Source: Lineus longissimus (Eukaryota; Nemertea; Pilidiophora; Heteronemertea; Lineidae). From it: a stretch of DNA of 64,000 nucleotides. The stretch is from contig NC_088315.1 of NCBI RefSeq assembly GCF_910592395.1, positions 9,862,501 to 9,926,500 on the forward strand, in the 5' to 3' direction. The notes under the pieces were generated by a model that saw only the letters and a list, made by a program, of their open reading frames with translations, was not told where the DNA came from and made no database searches. Below, piece after piece: positions 35,837-46,164 of this stretch (the first letter of the stretch is position 1; the number at the start of each line of letters is the position of its first letter). Position numbers and translations under genes: made by a program.

Positions 35837-36787
35837 CATGATCCACAGGTAATTCCGAATAATCCTAAACATAGTGGGCACAAAGCAACTGCTGAGATGG
35901 TCCCTTAAACCATGAAATTTATAAACTAAATTCTATTGACCCTTGAGAAAATCCCTGGTATGCAGACCGATTTCTGTCCGCCGATTTTGGGAAACGTTTG
36001 AAACACTGGTGGGGGATATACGTATATATGTTTTCATGACATTCGTGATAGATTTCCTTACATGTTTTCCTTTCATCTTATTGGAAAGTTTAATGAGTAC
36101 ACTCCGGACGCAGTGGACCGGCCTCGTAGTCCTCACCATATAAGGAAACCCCTGAATTAGGATGACGCAATGGACTGAACCGGGAGTCTATTAAATGAGA
36201 TGTTGGACGACAACATACTCTGAATTCTATTGTATGTATTATCCGATTTTATGGTACCTGAGTCTTCTTACATTTACAAAGCCTGGAAAAAAACAGTGTC
36301 CATTTAGAGAGGTTTCGATTTTGACCTAGAGTAACGTAAATTTTGACCGAGAGTTGACCAAAAAGGCTGATTCTAGAGTGTAGATGTGAGATAAAAGTTA
36401 GAAAAGTGAAACAAAAAGTGCTGGATAGCGCCGATGGTCTCAGCGGGATTCGAACCCGCTATCAGCATGACGGTCTGAGTGTGTTATTAAGCCTTCACAT
36501 GAAAATTCTAATGGGATTAACTGAATGTTGTTTCCATCACTTGAGAATAGCCCGTCGAGCCTAACGGCGGCTGGAGTTTTCTCAACAAGATAACAAAGTC
36601 ATCGCAAACGATTTTATAAAAACTCACAATTGTTTTGCAGAGTGAGAATATATTTCATCTTGGCACACTGCAGTAATCTTTAATATCTACCTGTTCGCCG
36701 AAAATTGGAAAAGTTTCAGAAATTTGAAAAACATACCGGGCGGCGATGTGACGCTCAGCCAAACAATGTATAGGCTAAGTTAAGCGT
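35837..36787. repeat. Dispersed >0.9-kb repeat, copy A
   Basis: This segment recurs in the same orientation at 62953-64000, matching from gtaattccgaataatcctaa to tataggctaagttaagcgtg with about 95% identity in the aligned blocks. It contains the roughly 85-bp 'cactccggacgcagtggacc' module (36099-36190), the block cagtgtccatttagagaggt, a tRNA 3'-half-like segment and the block cccgtcgagcctaacggcgg. No ORF of note. Confidence 0.9.
36420..36480 (-). mobile_element. tRNA 3'-half-like SINE segment with B box and T-run
   Basis: The minus strand reads gcgggttcgaatcccgc, a perfect T-arm stem (gcggg/cccgc) around ttcgaat. Then come tgagacc and, about 28 bp later, tttttg, which could end Pol III transcription. 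The matching 5' acceptor strand (ggtctca) is absent, so this is not a functional tRNA gene. Confidence 0.6.
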
Positions 36788-38621
36788 GTACATTGATAAA
36801 TTGCTCGATAACGCAGTTCGAGGTGAAATATTGCTGACCACAGAGCCTGTGAAATGTGGGAAATCACGACGGCTTCCCGCTGTAATGGAATCCATCAGAC
36901 CATCAATGAAAATTGTGGCCAGGTCCTTCTGATGGTCACGAACCTGTATTAAACATGTACGAAAATAGTTCAGTTTGAGATCAATGCGTGGTCTCACCAT
37001 ACCAGTTGAATGGTATTTTCCGTCTAAAATACAATTTTTTCTTAAATTGACAATTTAGGTGTGTTTAAAATGAAGGAAATGAAGCTTCAGTCCAATTGGC
37101 TCACTTATGTGGTTTTGGGGTTCAAATTAACCCGTTGTGGCCCAAAAGCTGATTCGCGGGTTAAAAGTCGTCAAAAGTCACCCCCTAACTTCTGTAACAA
37201 AGAGTAAAACACCTTTGATAGAATAGGTGGTTGCCTCCCGCCATGCACGTACCTAAATTTCAGAGTTTGATACATCTGTAGGTCAAATCACTACGAGTTA
37301 AGGACACACCGACAGCCAAAGGATTTCTGATATCGAGATGGTAAAATTCAAAGCGGTTGTAGGTGACCTTCTTCCATGCCTATCATCATAACATTGCATG
37401 CATGAATACAGTTTTTCACTAGCGTGCATCAAAATAAAGGATGTATGCGAGAAAAATTGTACATTTGATAAAATCCTGAATACATTCTTTAGGCCCACTT
37501 AAAAAACGAACTGCAATTTTTATAGACGTAACGCTTCCGGCGGTGGTAAATTTGATACCAACCATGCTTATAACAATCTGCCGTCTATTAGTACTCAACA
37601 AAAACGACCAACACGAGATCAATTAATAGGAAAATGGCGACTTTTTATGTCAGAATTATCATAAGGTGTCGCCGTTACACACGCGTCAATGGTATCGTGA
37701 GAGGTTGTCGTTAATGGTATACGAATGATTAGGCAGCTGAATGAATCAGCTCGAATATAGAAACTGATACAAATCGCCCCAAATACGCCAACGAAGATTA
37801 CAAGGATTTAATACGATGAGTTTTCGGCAGAGGATAATGCAAAAAATGACTCGAAGAACGAGTAAAACTAAAACCTCTCCACTGGGATTTATGGCAAATG
37901 GCACTATTTGAACTACGAACACCCATTTTGATACGTTATACGTACATGCAAGCATTGATGTTGGATGAATTTGTAAAATATCGCCTCATTTTGCGTACGC
38001 GTGTGTAATAGGTGTGTTTTTTGCTTTTTCTCGCCGTAACATGTGAGTAAGCATGAACTGCTGTACTACGTATAATAATTGCCCGTCGTCGTTGTACTGT
38101 TCGGAAAACTTTTGTGAGGCTGGTCTACTGTAAATGTTGGGAATTGGACCAACCTTACGTTGGTCAACCAGGACCTTTGTCGTTTTGGTCACTAGGAAAT
38201 TAATCAACTGACAAATGCTGTCAACTACTGGCTTGATCTACATGCACTTGACATACCTGCTTGGTCAGCTGACCAGTTGGCTATAATGGTGGATCACCTG
38301 ATCGACCAATCGGATAAGTCAACTTTGGTCACATGACTGCATGGGAGTACGTGTAATACAAAATCGGTTCCTGACATGAAGTTATCATTCGGTGTAATAC
38401 ACGTTGTCATCGTTGGTAACAAAGTATAAAAAGATACCGTTTTCTAGCGCGTTTTTTTCCCCTCATCGGATATTTACCTTCGACACAAATAAGCAGAGGG
38501 GAAGTTAACGGCTAAAAGAGCGAAATCAGATTCCGTCGGCGTTTGCAAAAACGCAAACATGACTACAATGTAACAAAGTTAGACAACGAGGTATTTGTCA
38601 CAGTTCGTACCTTTATTACTA

Positions 38622-38850
38622 GGCAGGTTTCTCAACCCTTTAGGAGAGCTACGAGCAATGAAGTACGAAGTAAAACTATGTAAATGTACTTTACTGAGGA
38701 CTTTTTTCGAAAGATTCCCCGATTCTTCGTGCAGATTAGTACAGAAGATGATTTACGAGTGTCGTGTAAATGAATGAGCACATGGCTTGATGACACGACA
38801 GACCTTCGTCGTTCGTACTTCGTCGTTCGTAGCGGTTGCGAAACCTGTCT
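38622..38850. mobile_element. Inverted-repeat element
   Basis: The left arm (ggcaggtttctcaaccc .. ctacgagcaatgaagtacga) pairs with the right arm (gttcgtacttcgtcgttcgt .. ggttgcgaaacctgtc) over about 40 bp with a few mismatches. It encloses about 130 bp. Confidence 0.65.
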
Positions 38851-39235
38851 TGCGATCGCTAGAATGGTATTACAAGGTATAAATGGTGATCTGATTTTTT
38901 TCATTTTATGATGATTAACGATACATTATACATGTACATACATGTATTTGTTGCCTGCACGTATGATAAACATTCATATAAAAAGGACATTTTAATTGCA
39001 GGAGACATCACATAAATAAACGATACACTCCCGAATCATCTGCCAATACGGTAAACGTCGTAATTCTAAGAAAACTTACCAAGTTGACAGATGATGCCTG
39101 ATCATGTTGGTTAAACCATAGGAGAATTGAAGAGATCGATTATTCTCACCTTGGCCCTCAATGTATCGACATTGTTCCGGTTCCACACAACGCGGGCGGT
39201 GGCTACGGAGGTAATACAGCTAGAAGTTCAGTATG

Positions 39236-39280
39236 TAGGGAGTTTTCGCAAATCCCCCGAAACGCGAACGCGAACGCCTT
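39236..39280. repeat. Terminal fragment of the 'tagggagttttcgcaaatcc' element
   Basis: About 45 bp match the left end of the element at 41033 (tagggagtttgcgcaaatcc, cccgaaacgc, gaacgcct). It lies 0.4 kb upstream of the GPCR start. Confidence 0.65.
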
Positions 39281-39694
39281 TCCCATTGTTCCTGGTCTGA
39301 TCACGATACATGTACTGGCTGCAAAGTTTGTCAACTTACCAAGGAATTTTCTCACCAGCAGTTGACCATTTTTTTTACTAGCTGTCGTGTTCAGTGTAAA
39401 GAGCATGTCGAAAGTGAAATTTCTGTCATGTTTAATGATATCGAATTGATTCACATAGAGCATCGCTGATCAATTGATTATGCCCCGAGGTCTAGTACAT
39501 TGTGGAACAGTGATGTCCTACAGACGGAAACAGCCCTTCACAATCTATTCTGGTGTACGAAATTAGCCTTGTCACAAGCAGATTGCCATTGGATCAACTG
39601 CGGCGAAGTTTGATATAAGGGGACCCTATAAGACTTGACATCGCTAGTGATTCCGCTCTTTTCCTTGCGAGCAGAAGCCAAAAGAAGAACAACA

Positions 39695-40741
39695 ATGCCA
39701 TCAGCAAACACAACAACCGCGTCACGACTAATATTCGAAACTGCAAGTCCCGAGTTTCTTCGATGGATGTATTATATATACGATATCAGATTGATGCTGT
39801 TATTAATATTTACAAAGATTCTACAGTCGGCTTTAATGATTTCGGGTACAATTATGAATCTTATGACAATAGTAGTGCTAGTCAAAGGAAAAGTCGGTAA
39901 GTTGTCAACAAGAATTCTACTGATAGCGCTCAGCCTAGCGGATATTGGTGTCATCTACACAGAATATTTAGTTGCAACAATAAATACAATATTTGGAATC
40001 AATATAGTAGAGAAATCTACTCACATTTGTAAGTTTTATTTATTTTCTGTCCAGTTATTCCAATATTTTTCGCATTGGAATGTTATGTTGCTTACAATTG
40101 AGAGATGGATCAGCGTATCTTTTCCACTAAAGGCCAGATATCTCTGTACCAAGAAATGGACTCTACTCTCCCTCTTCGCTGTCTTACTTCCCATGATCGG
40201 CCTCAGTGCACCATACCTATTTGCCCCTGTCGCCTTTCGAGTTGATGGTTTGTGTCAATCATACATAAATGTAAATAATCACCAATACAGATTTACTAAA
40301 TTTAACATAATAGATCCGTTAATGTTATTTGCAATCCCTTTTTCTGGCATAATTCTCTGTAACATCGCAATTCTCTATCAAGTCCGCCGAAGTGAAACTA
40401 AGCGCAAGGCGTTGCAGACACAAAAACACAACCAGAACCGAACTGCTGATTCAAAACAGCTTACTGATATGACTCGAATGCTGGTCGTGGTCAGTTTAGC
40501 TTTTTTCGTTTTGCTTTTCCCGGCCTCATCAAGAATTTTCATTGAGACAATTATCGTGATGCATACTAATCTTGATATCTCACGAGTTCTAATGATAAGT
40601 AATCTTATGATAAAGCCTATTACTGCCCATTTGGTACTTATTAATCACACTACAAACTTTATTCTTTACTGTTTGAGTGGAACGCAGTTCCGACGAGCAT
40701 TCCTGAAAATTATCCGAGGCCAGTTATGTACACGCGAATAA
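39695..40741 (+). CDS. Intronless rhodopsin-class (class A) GPCR, peptide-receptor type (348 aa)
   Basis: The start is the ATG at 39695 (acaacaATGcc); upstream in-frame codons have no ATG. All seven membrane spans are visible. The N-terminus has an N-T-T glycosylation site. TM1 has G..N (GTIMNLMTIVVL) and TM2 has LSLADIGV. TM3 begins at a Cys (HICKFYLF) and ends ERW in place of DRY. The loop 2 Cys is in VDGLCQSY. TM5 has AIPFSG, TM6 has FFVLLFPAS, and TM7 has NHTTNFILYCLSG, in which Phe replaces the Pro of NPxxY. The short tail is FRRAFLKIIRGQLCTRE. ERW and N-F-x-x-Y are seen in several invertebrate neuropeptide receptors (FMRFamide-receptor-like), so a peptide ligand is likely, but the ligand cannot be named. 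There are no introns, and repeat elements lie on both sides, which fits a lineage-expanded or retrotransposed receptor. Confidence 0.9.
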   Translation: MPSANTTTASRLIFETASPEFLRWMYYIYDIRLMLLLIFTKILQSALMISGTIMNLMTIVVLVKGKVGKLSTRILLIALSLADIGVIYTEYLVATINTIFGINIVEKSTHICKFYLFSVQLFQYFSHWNVMLLTIERWISVSFPLKARYLCTKKWTLLSLFAVLLPMIGLSAPYLFAPVAFRVDGLCQSYINVNNHQYRFTKFNIIDPLMLFAIPFSGIILCNIAILYQVRRSETKRKALQTQKHNQNRTADSKQLTDMTRMLVVVSLAFFVLLFPASSRIFIETIIVMHTNLDISRVLMISNLMIKPITAHLVLINHTTNFILYCLSGTQFRRAFLKIIRGQLCTRE

Positions 40742-41032
40742 CTTCAGCATCGTTCTGACCCAATGTAAAAACCAATGAAAAAGGCATCTTCTGCGTGCTG
40801 GCAACCGAGTCTTCCTTATCCGTCTCTGCCAGGTTCAGGGTTCTTTGTGTCTCCATTGGTAGGAAAGGTGTTGGAGTCGGGTTAAGTGTTTCGACCAGGC
40901 TGTCCGAAAGTATAGCCAATCGTTGAAATATCAGGAACTATTCCCCATAGAACCCAAGGTACAAACAGAATCCTGTTGATTTGGGGTCACAAAGAACCAC
41001 TTTGGTTCGGGGACGTAGGTAGGACCTATCAA

Positions 41033-41480
41033 TAGGGAGTTTGCGCAAATCCCCCCGAAACGCCACCGTGAACGCCTAGGCAGGTTTTGCAAGCTTACAT
41101 TTTACGTTTACGATTACGATTTGACGACATCCTGACGCAAAATTTGGTGCCGACAGAGGACTTTAAGCAATTACGTCATCGATTGAGGTGAGGCTTCCCG
41201 TTCGGCTAAAAATCCTTAGATCTATCACTCAAGTTTAACCACCGCTAAATTACATATATACGCCATGCATTCTTCTTGAAATTATGAGAATATATAGATA
41301 ATATACTCATATAAGAGTGTCTAAAATTCCAATTGAATCCATTCATCACAAGCTATGAGACTGGGCTTTGACTAAATCGTAATTTCACTTACGCGTAGCA
41401 AGCGATTTACGCGTAAAAAAATCCCGCAGAGGTTCTTCGAAAACGTAATCGTTTACGGAAAACGTAAGCTTGCAAAACCT
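41033..41480. mobile_element. MITE with an approximately 40-bp subterminal inverted repeat
   Basis: The outer left end is tagggagtttgcgcaaatcc. From 41082, aggttttgcaagcttacatt pairs with aaaacgtaagcttgcaaaacct ending at 41480. The arms continue as ttacgtttacgattacga and its complement. The outer right end matching tagggag is not found, so the element looks truncated on that side. Confidence 0.7.
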
Positions 41481-42077
41481 CACTAATGTTCCGACCACCC
41501 GATGTCGAACAATGGGATAGGCGTAGTATTCGAGTGAAGCTGAAAAACCTTCCTCCAATCTAAAGGAACCCAAAGAATTTGTCACAACCGACCTGATCGG
41601 CATTATACGTGTATAAATACATGAAAAAAGAAGTAACACAACGATATACAAATGTAGTTTGGAAGTGCTAGGTGGTTTATTATTATTGACCTCTCAAAAA
41701 ATTCTCCAAAACCATGCTAAGAAAATGTATGATGTAAATTCAAATTACTTCTTCAGGCTTACGGGTCAGATATACTTTCCCTAAAAGCCGAAGCCGAACA
41801 CTCCGGGATGTTTGTGTTGTGCATACTGCATCCTCGGACTACACGTACATCTGCATCGTCCATGCACTGGCCCCCAGTGCACGAGAGAGAAAGCGCAGCC
41901 ATTCTTTACAGGCATCGAGTAAGCTTTTAGATTAGTCAAGACAAAGACTTCCTACGTTATTTCAAGTATTAAAACTCAGTGTCATTATAGTGATACGTTG
42001 ATGATGGCATATTTCAAAGCTACAAATAGTTTTGTTTTGTTATCTTTGCACACCCTTGTCTAACATGAGACCCTTTG

Positions 42078-42624
42078 TACGGTGGCCCATAGAGGACATG
42101 CGTTTATTTTCAATATATTAGAATATTTTTCTTTTTACAATGCGTTTTTTTTCTCTCGAATTACAACCGCCGTCGGATTTATTTCTCACCGCAGAAAAAA
42201 AAATTCCCACCGCCGGGTTAAAAATAATAATTCCCACCAACGCGGTGGAAATTAATATCCACCGCGGTGGAAGTGGAAATAATATCCACCGCGGTGGAAA
42301 TAATATGTTTACAACCACGATTGTGGCTGGACTAGTATCAGTAGAGTAACAACATGAGAAAGATCGGAGCGGGAGCTAATTCGTTATTGACACCGGGTGG
42401 ATATTATTTCCACCGCGGTGGATATTAATTTCCACCGCGGTGGATATTATTTTCCTTGGCGGTGGTGGGAATTATTCTTTTTAACCCGGCGGTGGGAATT
42501 ATTTTTTCGTCGGTGAGAAATAAATCCGACGGCGGTTGTAATTCGAGAGAAAAAAAACGCATTGTAAAAAGAAAAATATTCTAATATATTGAAAATAAAC
42601 GCATGTCCTCTATGGGCCACCGTA
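42078..42624. mobile_element. Foldback (long inverted repeat) element, 547 bp, with target-site duplication
   Basis: The ends tacggtggcccatagaggac and gtcctctatgggccaccgta are perfect inverses. The arms stay nearly complementary for about 225 bp each, around a loop of about 95 bp. The direct repeat cctttg flanks both sides (42072-42077 and 42625-42630), consistent with insertion. The arms carry a ladder of palindromes (tccaccgcggtgga) and gaattattttt-type spacers. No protein is encoded. Confidence 0.9.
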
Positions 42625-42739
42625 CCTTTGTGATGCAAGCAAGAGGTCGGTTATCGAGTCGTGTTCAGATTTTACCAACCGCACATTCTACACACTGATT
42701 TCAGTTTGCATCTCTGGAGGTTTGCAACGAAGTGTACTT

Positions 42740-43135
42740 TACGGTGCCGGTAGAGATTGGCTTCGCTTTTGGTCGGGCACATGGGGGGGGGGGGTATTAG
42801 ATATATTCACTAGAATATCCTATCTTCTCGTTGATATAGCTTATACCCCCAAGTGCACTGATCCATTCTCCATAGCAGAAGTGATATTCAAGCATTGATA
42901 TTCAGAACTACGTCATCATTATCAGAGTTCTGGTCATGCGCACAGGATGTAGATGATCTAAATGCACACCACGAACATTCCCGACTGCACAGCTTCGGCC
43001 TGATTCGGGGAAAGCATACTTGACCCGTCACTGTCAGGATTAAACCATAGCTGTGCGCTTGTTTGTGGGGCTGCTCCTCACGACTGTTTTGAATTTGTCC
43101 TCTCCCGACCAATATGGGGCTGCACGGTTCAAGTC
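42740..43135 (+). mobile_element. SINE-like dispersed repeat
   Basis: It shares a body with the element at 13285 (tattcactagaatatcc; cattcccgactgcacagctt; ttgacccgtcac). A B-box-like ggttcaagtcc occurs near 43126. A G12 run is at 42783. Confidence 0.5.
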
Positions 43136-43322
43136 CTCAGCCATTTGAGGACAACATTGCATTCCCGGAAACACCTGGAAAACAGAACAAATAATGAAAT
43201 GACTTCATAAACCATGAATTAGAAGCATCACAAACGTGTAACAAGACTGCCTCACAAAATCAAGGTTGTATTTCTCACAGCACCATGTTTCATTATTGCT
43301 AAAGAATACTTCCCTTTCCACA

Positions 43323-44215
43323 TAACGGCAAACGCAAACTGCAGCTGCAGTGTCCTGACAGCAGCAGTCTTTGCCACAATCCCAGTATTGGAAAGCAATA
43401 TCATAATGCATACGACAAATGTACTCTCACAATCAGCAGTTAGGCTCATCAGAGTACATTCCTGCTTATCCTTCCTGTTCGACAAGCACCAACTAAGCCT
43501 ACCGATACTCACTACAGTGTCCTCTACAACCTCAATACTTGCTCTTACACTTAAACTGGACAAATATGCAAAGTGGAAGGAACCATTAACAATCCCTTCC
43601 TGTAGTCAACTGTTAGACTACACTTTCTGCCAAATTATCCATCCCATCCTTGGTCCGACAGCAAAGTCCCCTACAGCGGCAGCACTTGCCAAAACACTTG
43701 AAAGGAACAATGCAAGATCTCACGCAAAAGCGAAAGGGACCATGAACAATCTCTTCCTACAGTCAACTGTTAGTGTTAGGCCTATCACTAGTATCAGACT
43801 ACATTTCTGACAAAAAATATCTATCTCTTCCCTGTCCAGTTGCTACGGCCCCTACAGCGGCAGCACTTGCCATAATACTTAAACGGGAAAATGCAACATT
43901 TTAAAAGTGGAGGGGACCATTTACAATCCCTTCCTACAATCAACTGTTATGCCTCTCGGACCTATTTCTGCCAAGGAGTCCATCCCATCCCTGGTCCAAC
44001 TGCAATATCCCCCACAGCGGCAGTACTTGCCATAACACTAGAGCGGGACAATGCAATCTGCTAGAGCGGGATGGACAAAGAAACAATCCCGTCCTCGGGC
44101 CTATCAGATTTATTTCTGCCACAGGATCCATCCCTTCCCAGTCTGTCCAACTAACACTAAATTGCAACCTCCTCACAGCAGCAGCATATCAATTGAAAGT
44201 GGAAAGTCCACGACA
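43323..44215. repeat. Degenerate tandem array, unit about 160-180 bp, 4-5 copies
   Basis: The marker cctacagcggcagcacttgc recurs near 43357 (diverged), 43671, 43851, 44011 and 44174 (diverged). Between the markers, accattaacaatcccttcct, agtcaactgtta and atccatcccatcc recur in the same order. Open frames across it are side effects of repetition. Confidence 0.85.
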
Positions 44216-44637
44216 GTCAACTGAAATTCATTAGTGAGTCAGCCCTCCCGTGCTTAGCAATGCCCGCATATACGGCGCATGGCATAATATCCAAAAAGGT
44301 AAGTCCTTAAAAAGCCGCTCACAGGGCCAATGACAAAATGTGACAGATACTCTTGTTAGAATGAGGCGTTTGTACCACGGCTGCCCGAGGTGCTATAATG
44401 CTGTTCAACTTCAAACAACATTTTACCCCACAATGGTATTTTCATCTTCCCCAGGCCATACACTTGGCATCCTCCGATTCGTTTCTCATGCTTAATTAAA
44501 GTGTATACATCATGTAGTAGTATATTTAGTGCAGTTGCATCAGGTAAATAAATTACTTTTGCAATCTGCATATTTGCATAAGTTCTACATGATGAAAGGC
44601 TTAGTGTGAAGAATTATAACTTTAAAAACCTTATTCC

Positions 44638-45254
44638 TCAGCAATACTTAGCTTTAGGCCTTCCCTTTACAGCTGCTCTGTCCATGAGGACTGCTGTGCA
44701 CTGCCCATGTTGCCTGGGAATCTGCCAGTCAGTAAGGAAGCAAGGTTGCACAGGACAACCTTGTCTTCCGAGAATCACCTGAAATAGAAGACTGCGAATA
44801 AAACATTTCAGTAGCAAGACCAACAAGATGACGCTGAGGAGTGTAAATAAAGTGAGAGCCCTTTGAACATGTTGACAGGGTTATTCGTCATACCACATCA
44901 TAGACTCACGGGGCAGTCCATTTCGTCATCCTTTTCATACTGTTATTGGCCAGTCCTCCGCCTCCGGAGTTTAACTTCATCATGGTCCTGATGACATCTC
45001 GAGACACCAATGTCCGTCTTGTCAACATGTCTTGGTTCCATGTTGAAAGCATCATGAAATCTGGTATGATTGGATCAATGACCATGTATTTACTTCCCTC
45101 AGCGCTGGGTCTGAATTGAGTATGTGCACATGAAGGGCCAGTTCCTGACTGTGAGAGTCTTACATGATTCTGTTTATGGGGACTGACATACACTACATTT
45201 ATGGTATCTTGCAATATACGTGTACATGTACGTACCAATCTTTCTTTCTCCAAC
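44638..45254 (-). CDS. 3' end of an unrecognised protein-coding gene (two exons)
   Basis: Exon 45254-44910 follows a good acceptor (tttcttttcag) and ends at gtgagt. Exon 44791-44638 follows ttcgcag and ends in TGA. The phase-2 junction joins cleanly, giving about 165 residues: LEKERLVRTCTRILQDTINV at the start, IDPIIPDFMMLSTWNQDML and RRTLVSRDVIRTMMKLNSG in the middle, and RQHGQCTAVLMDRAAVKGRP..KAKYC at the end. A second acceptor (ttctatttcag) in the last exon would give an immediate stop. The upstream exon was not found. An ORF at 45483-45277 (DKRLKEIWIIMVQEKVLK) looks protein-like but has no donor in the right phase. I do not recognise the family. Confidence 0.45.
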
Positions 45255-45726
45255 CTGAAAAGAAATATGCGTACAATTAGAATATGTAACCCAGGGCAGC
45301 AGAATGAGTGAGAAACCACAAGAGCAGAGTAAGGAAATAAAAATTGACAACTTTTAGCACTTTTTCTTGCACCATTATGATCCAAATCTCCTTTAAACGT
45401 TTGTCAAATTGTGTGGATTCAGACTCATTCTTCCACCCTGTGTCACTGACTTTGTTCTTAGTGCTTACATGTATTTCATTCATCTACAATAGTGGAAGGA
45501 TGCCACAACTACGTTAAAGTTAGTTAAGTTAAACTAAAGTTACATCTACACGGCCTCTCACAGAAGTTGGCTCTCAAAATCAATAAATCCTATAACATAG
45601 CCTTAATCAATGGAGCAATGTATGACAACAATTGTTTAATTTTTTTGATAACTTATGGGAAAGTGTCATCAAACCGTGTACAAGTTCTTGGTCAGGTTTA
45701 TTGACTTTATAATTTGAGTTCTCCTT

Positions 45727-46128
45727 TCTCTCCTAGATGTTTTGCCTTCCCAGGCTAACGAGCAACATCCACCCGTGTTTGTGATCAGAGTTGTCTCTCC
45801 TAGATAATTTGCCTTCCCAGGCTAACGAGCAACATCCACCCGTGTTTGTGATCAGAGTTGTCTCTCCTAGATGTTTTGCCTTCCCAGGCTCACGAGCAAC
45901 ATCCACCCGTGTTTGTGATCAGAGTTGTCTCTCCTAGATGTTTTGCCTTCAGAGGCTAACGAGCAACATCAACCCGTGTTTGTGATCAGAGTTGTCTCTC
46001 CTAGATGCTTTGCCTTCCCAGGCTAACGAGCAACATCCACCCGTGTTTGTGATCAGAGTTGTCTCTCCTAGATGTTTTGCCTTCCAAGGCTAACGAACAA
46101 CATCTACCCGTGTTTAAGATCACAGACA
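45727..46128. repeat. 67-bp tandem satellite, six copies
   Basis: The unit runs tctctcctagatgttttgcc, ttcccaggctaacgagcaac, atccacccgtgtttgtgatc, agagttg. Copies begin at exactly 67-bp steps (45727, 45794, 45861, 45928, 45995, 46062) and differ at one to four bases, except the last, which degrades into the next array. Confidence 0.95.
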
Positions 46129-46164
46129 CAGCTGCCTTTCCTAGGTGTTTTTCCTTCCCAGCTT

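Larger units (their letters stand above)
36788..39694. other. Non-coding region upstream of the GPCR gene
   Basis: AT-rich DNA with an inverted-repeat element (38622-38850) and a short repeat (39236-39280). No coding segment can be supported. The GPCR promoter must lie near its right edge. Confidence 0.5.

Noticed and set aside
36420-36480. A tRNA gene, based on a perfect T arm.
   Set aside because: No pairing acceptor 5' strand or D arm; the same fragment recurs inside dispersed repeats, so it is SINE-derived.
39635-39694. A 20-residue N-terminal extension of the GPCR.
   Set aside because: It would start at TTG; the first in-frame ATG is at 39695, in good context.
43388-43810. 140-residue + strand ORF.
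   Set aside because: It lies inside the degenerate 170-bp tandem array and is not preserved from copy to copy.
45277-45483. Upstream exon of the gene at 44638-45254.
   Set aside because: Protein-like in one frame, but every GT in it falls at a codon boundary whereas the next exon needs phase 2.
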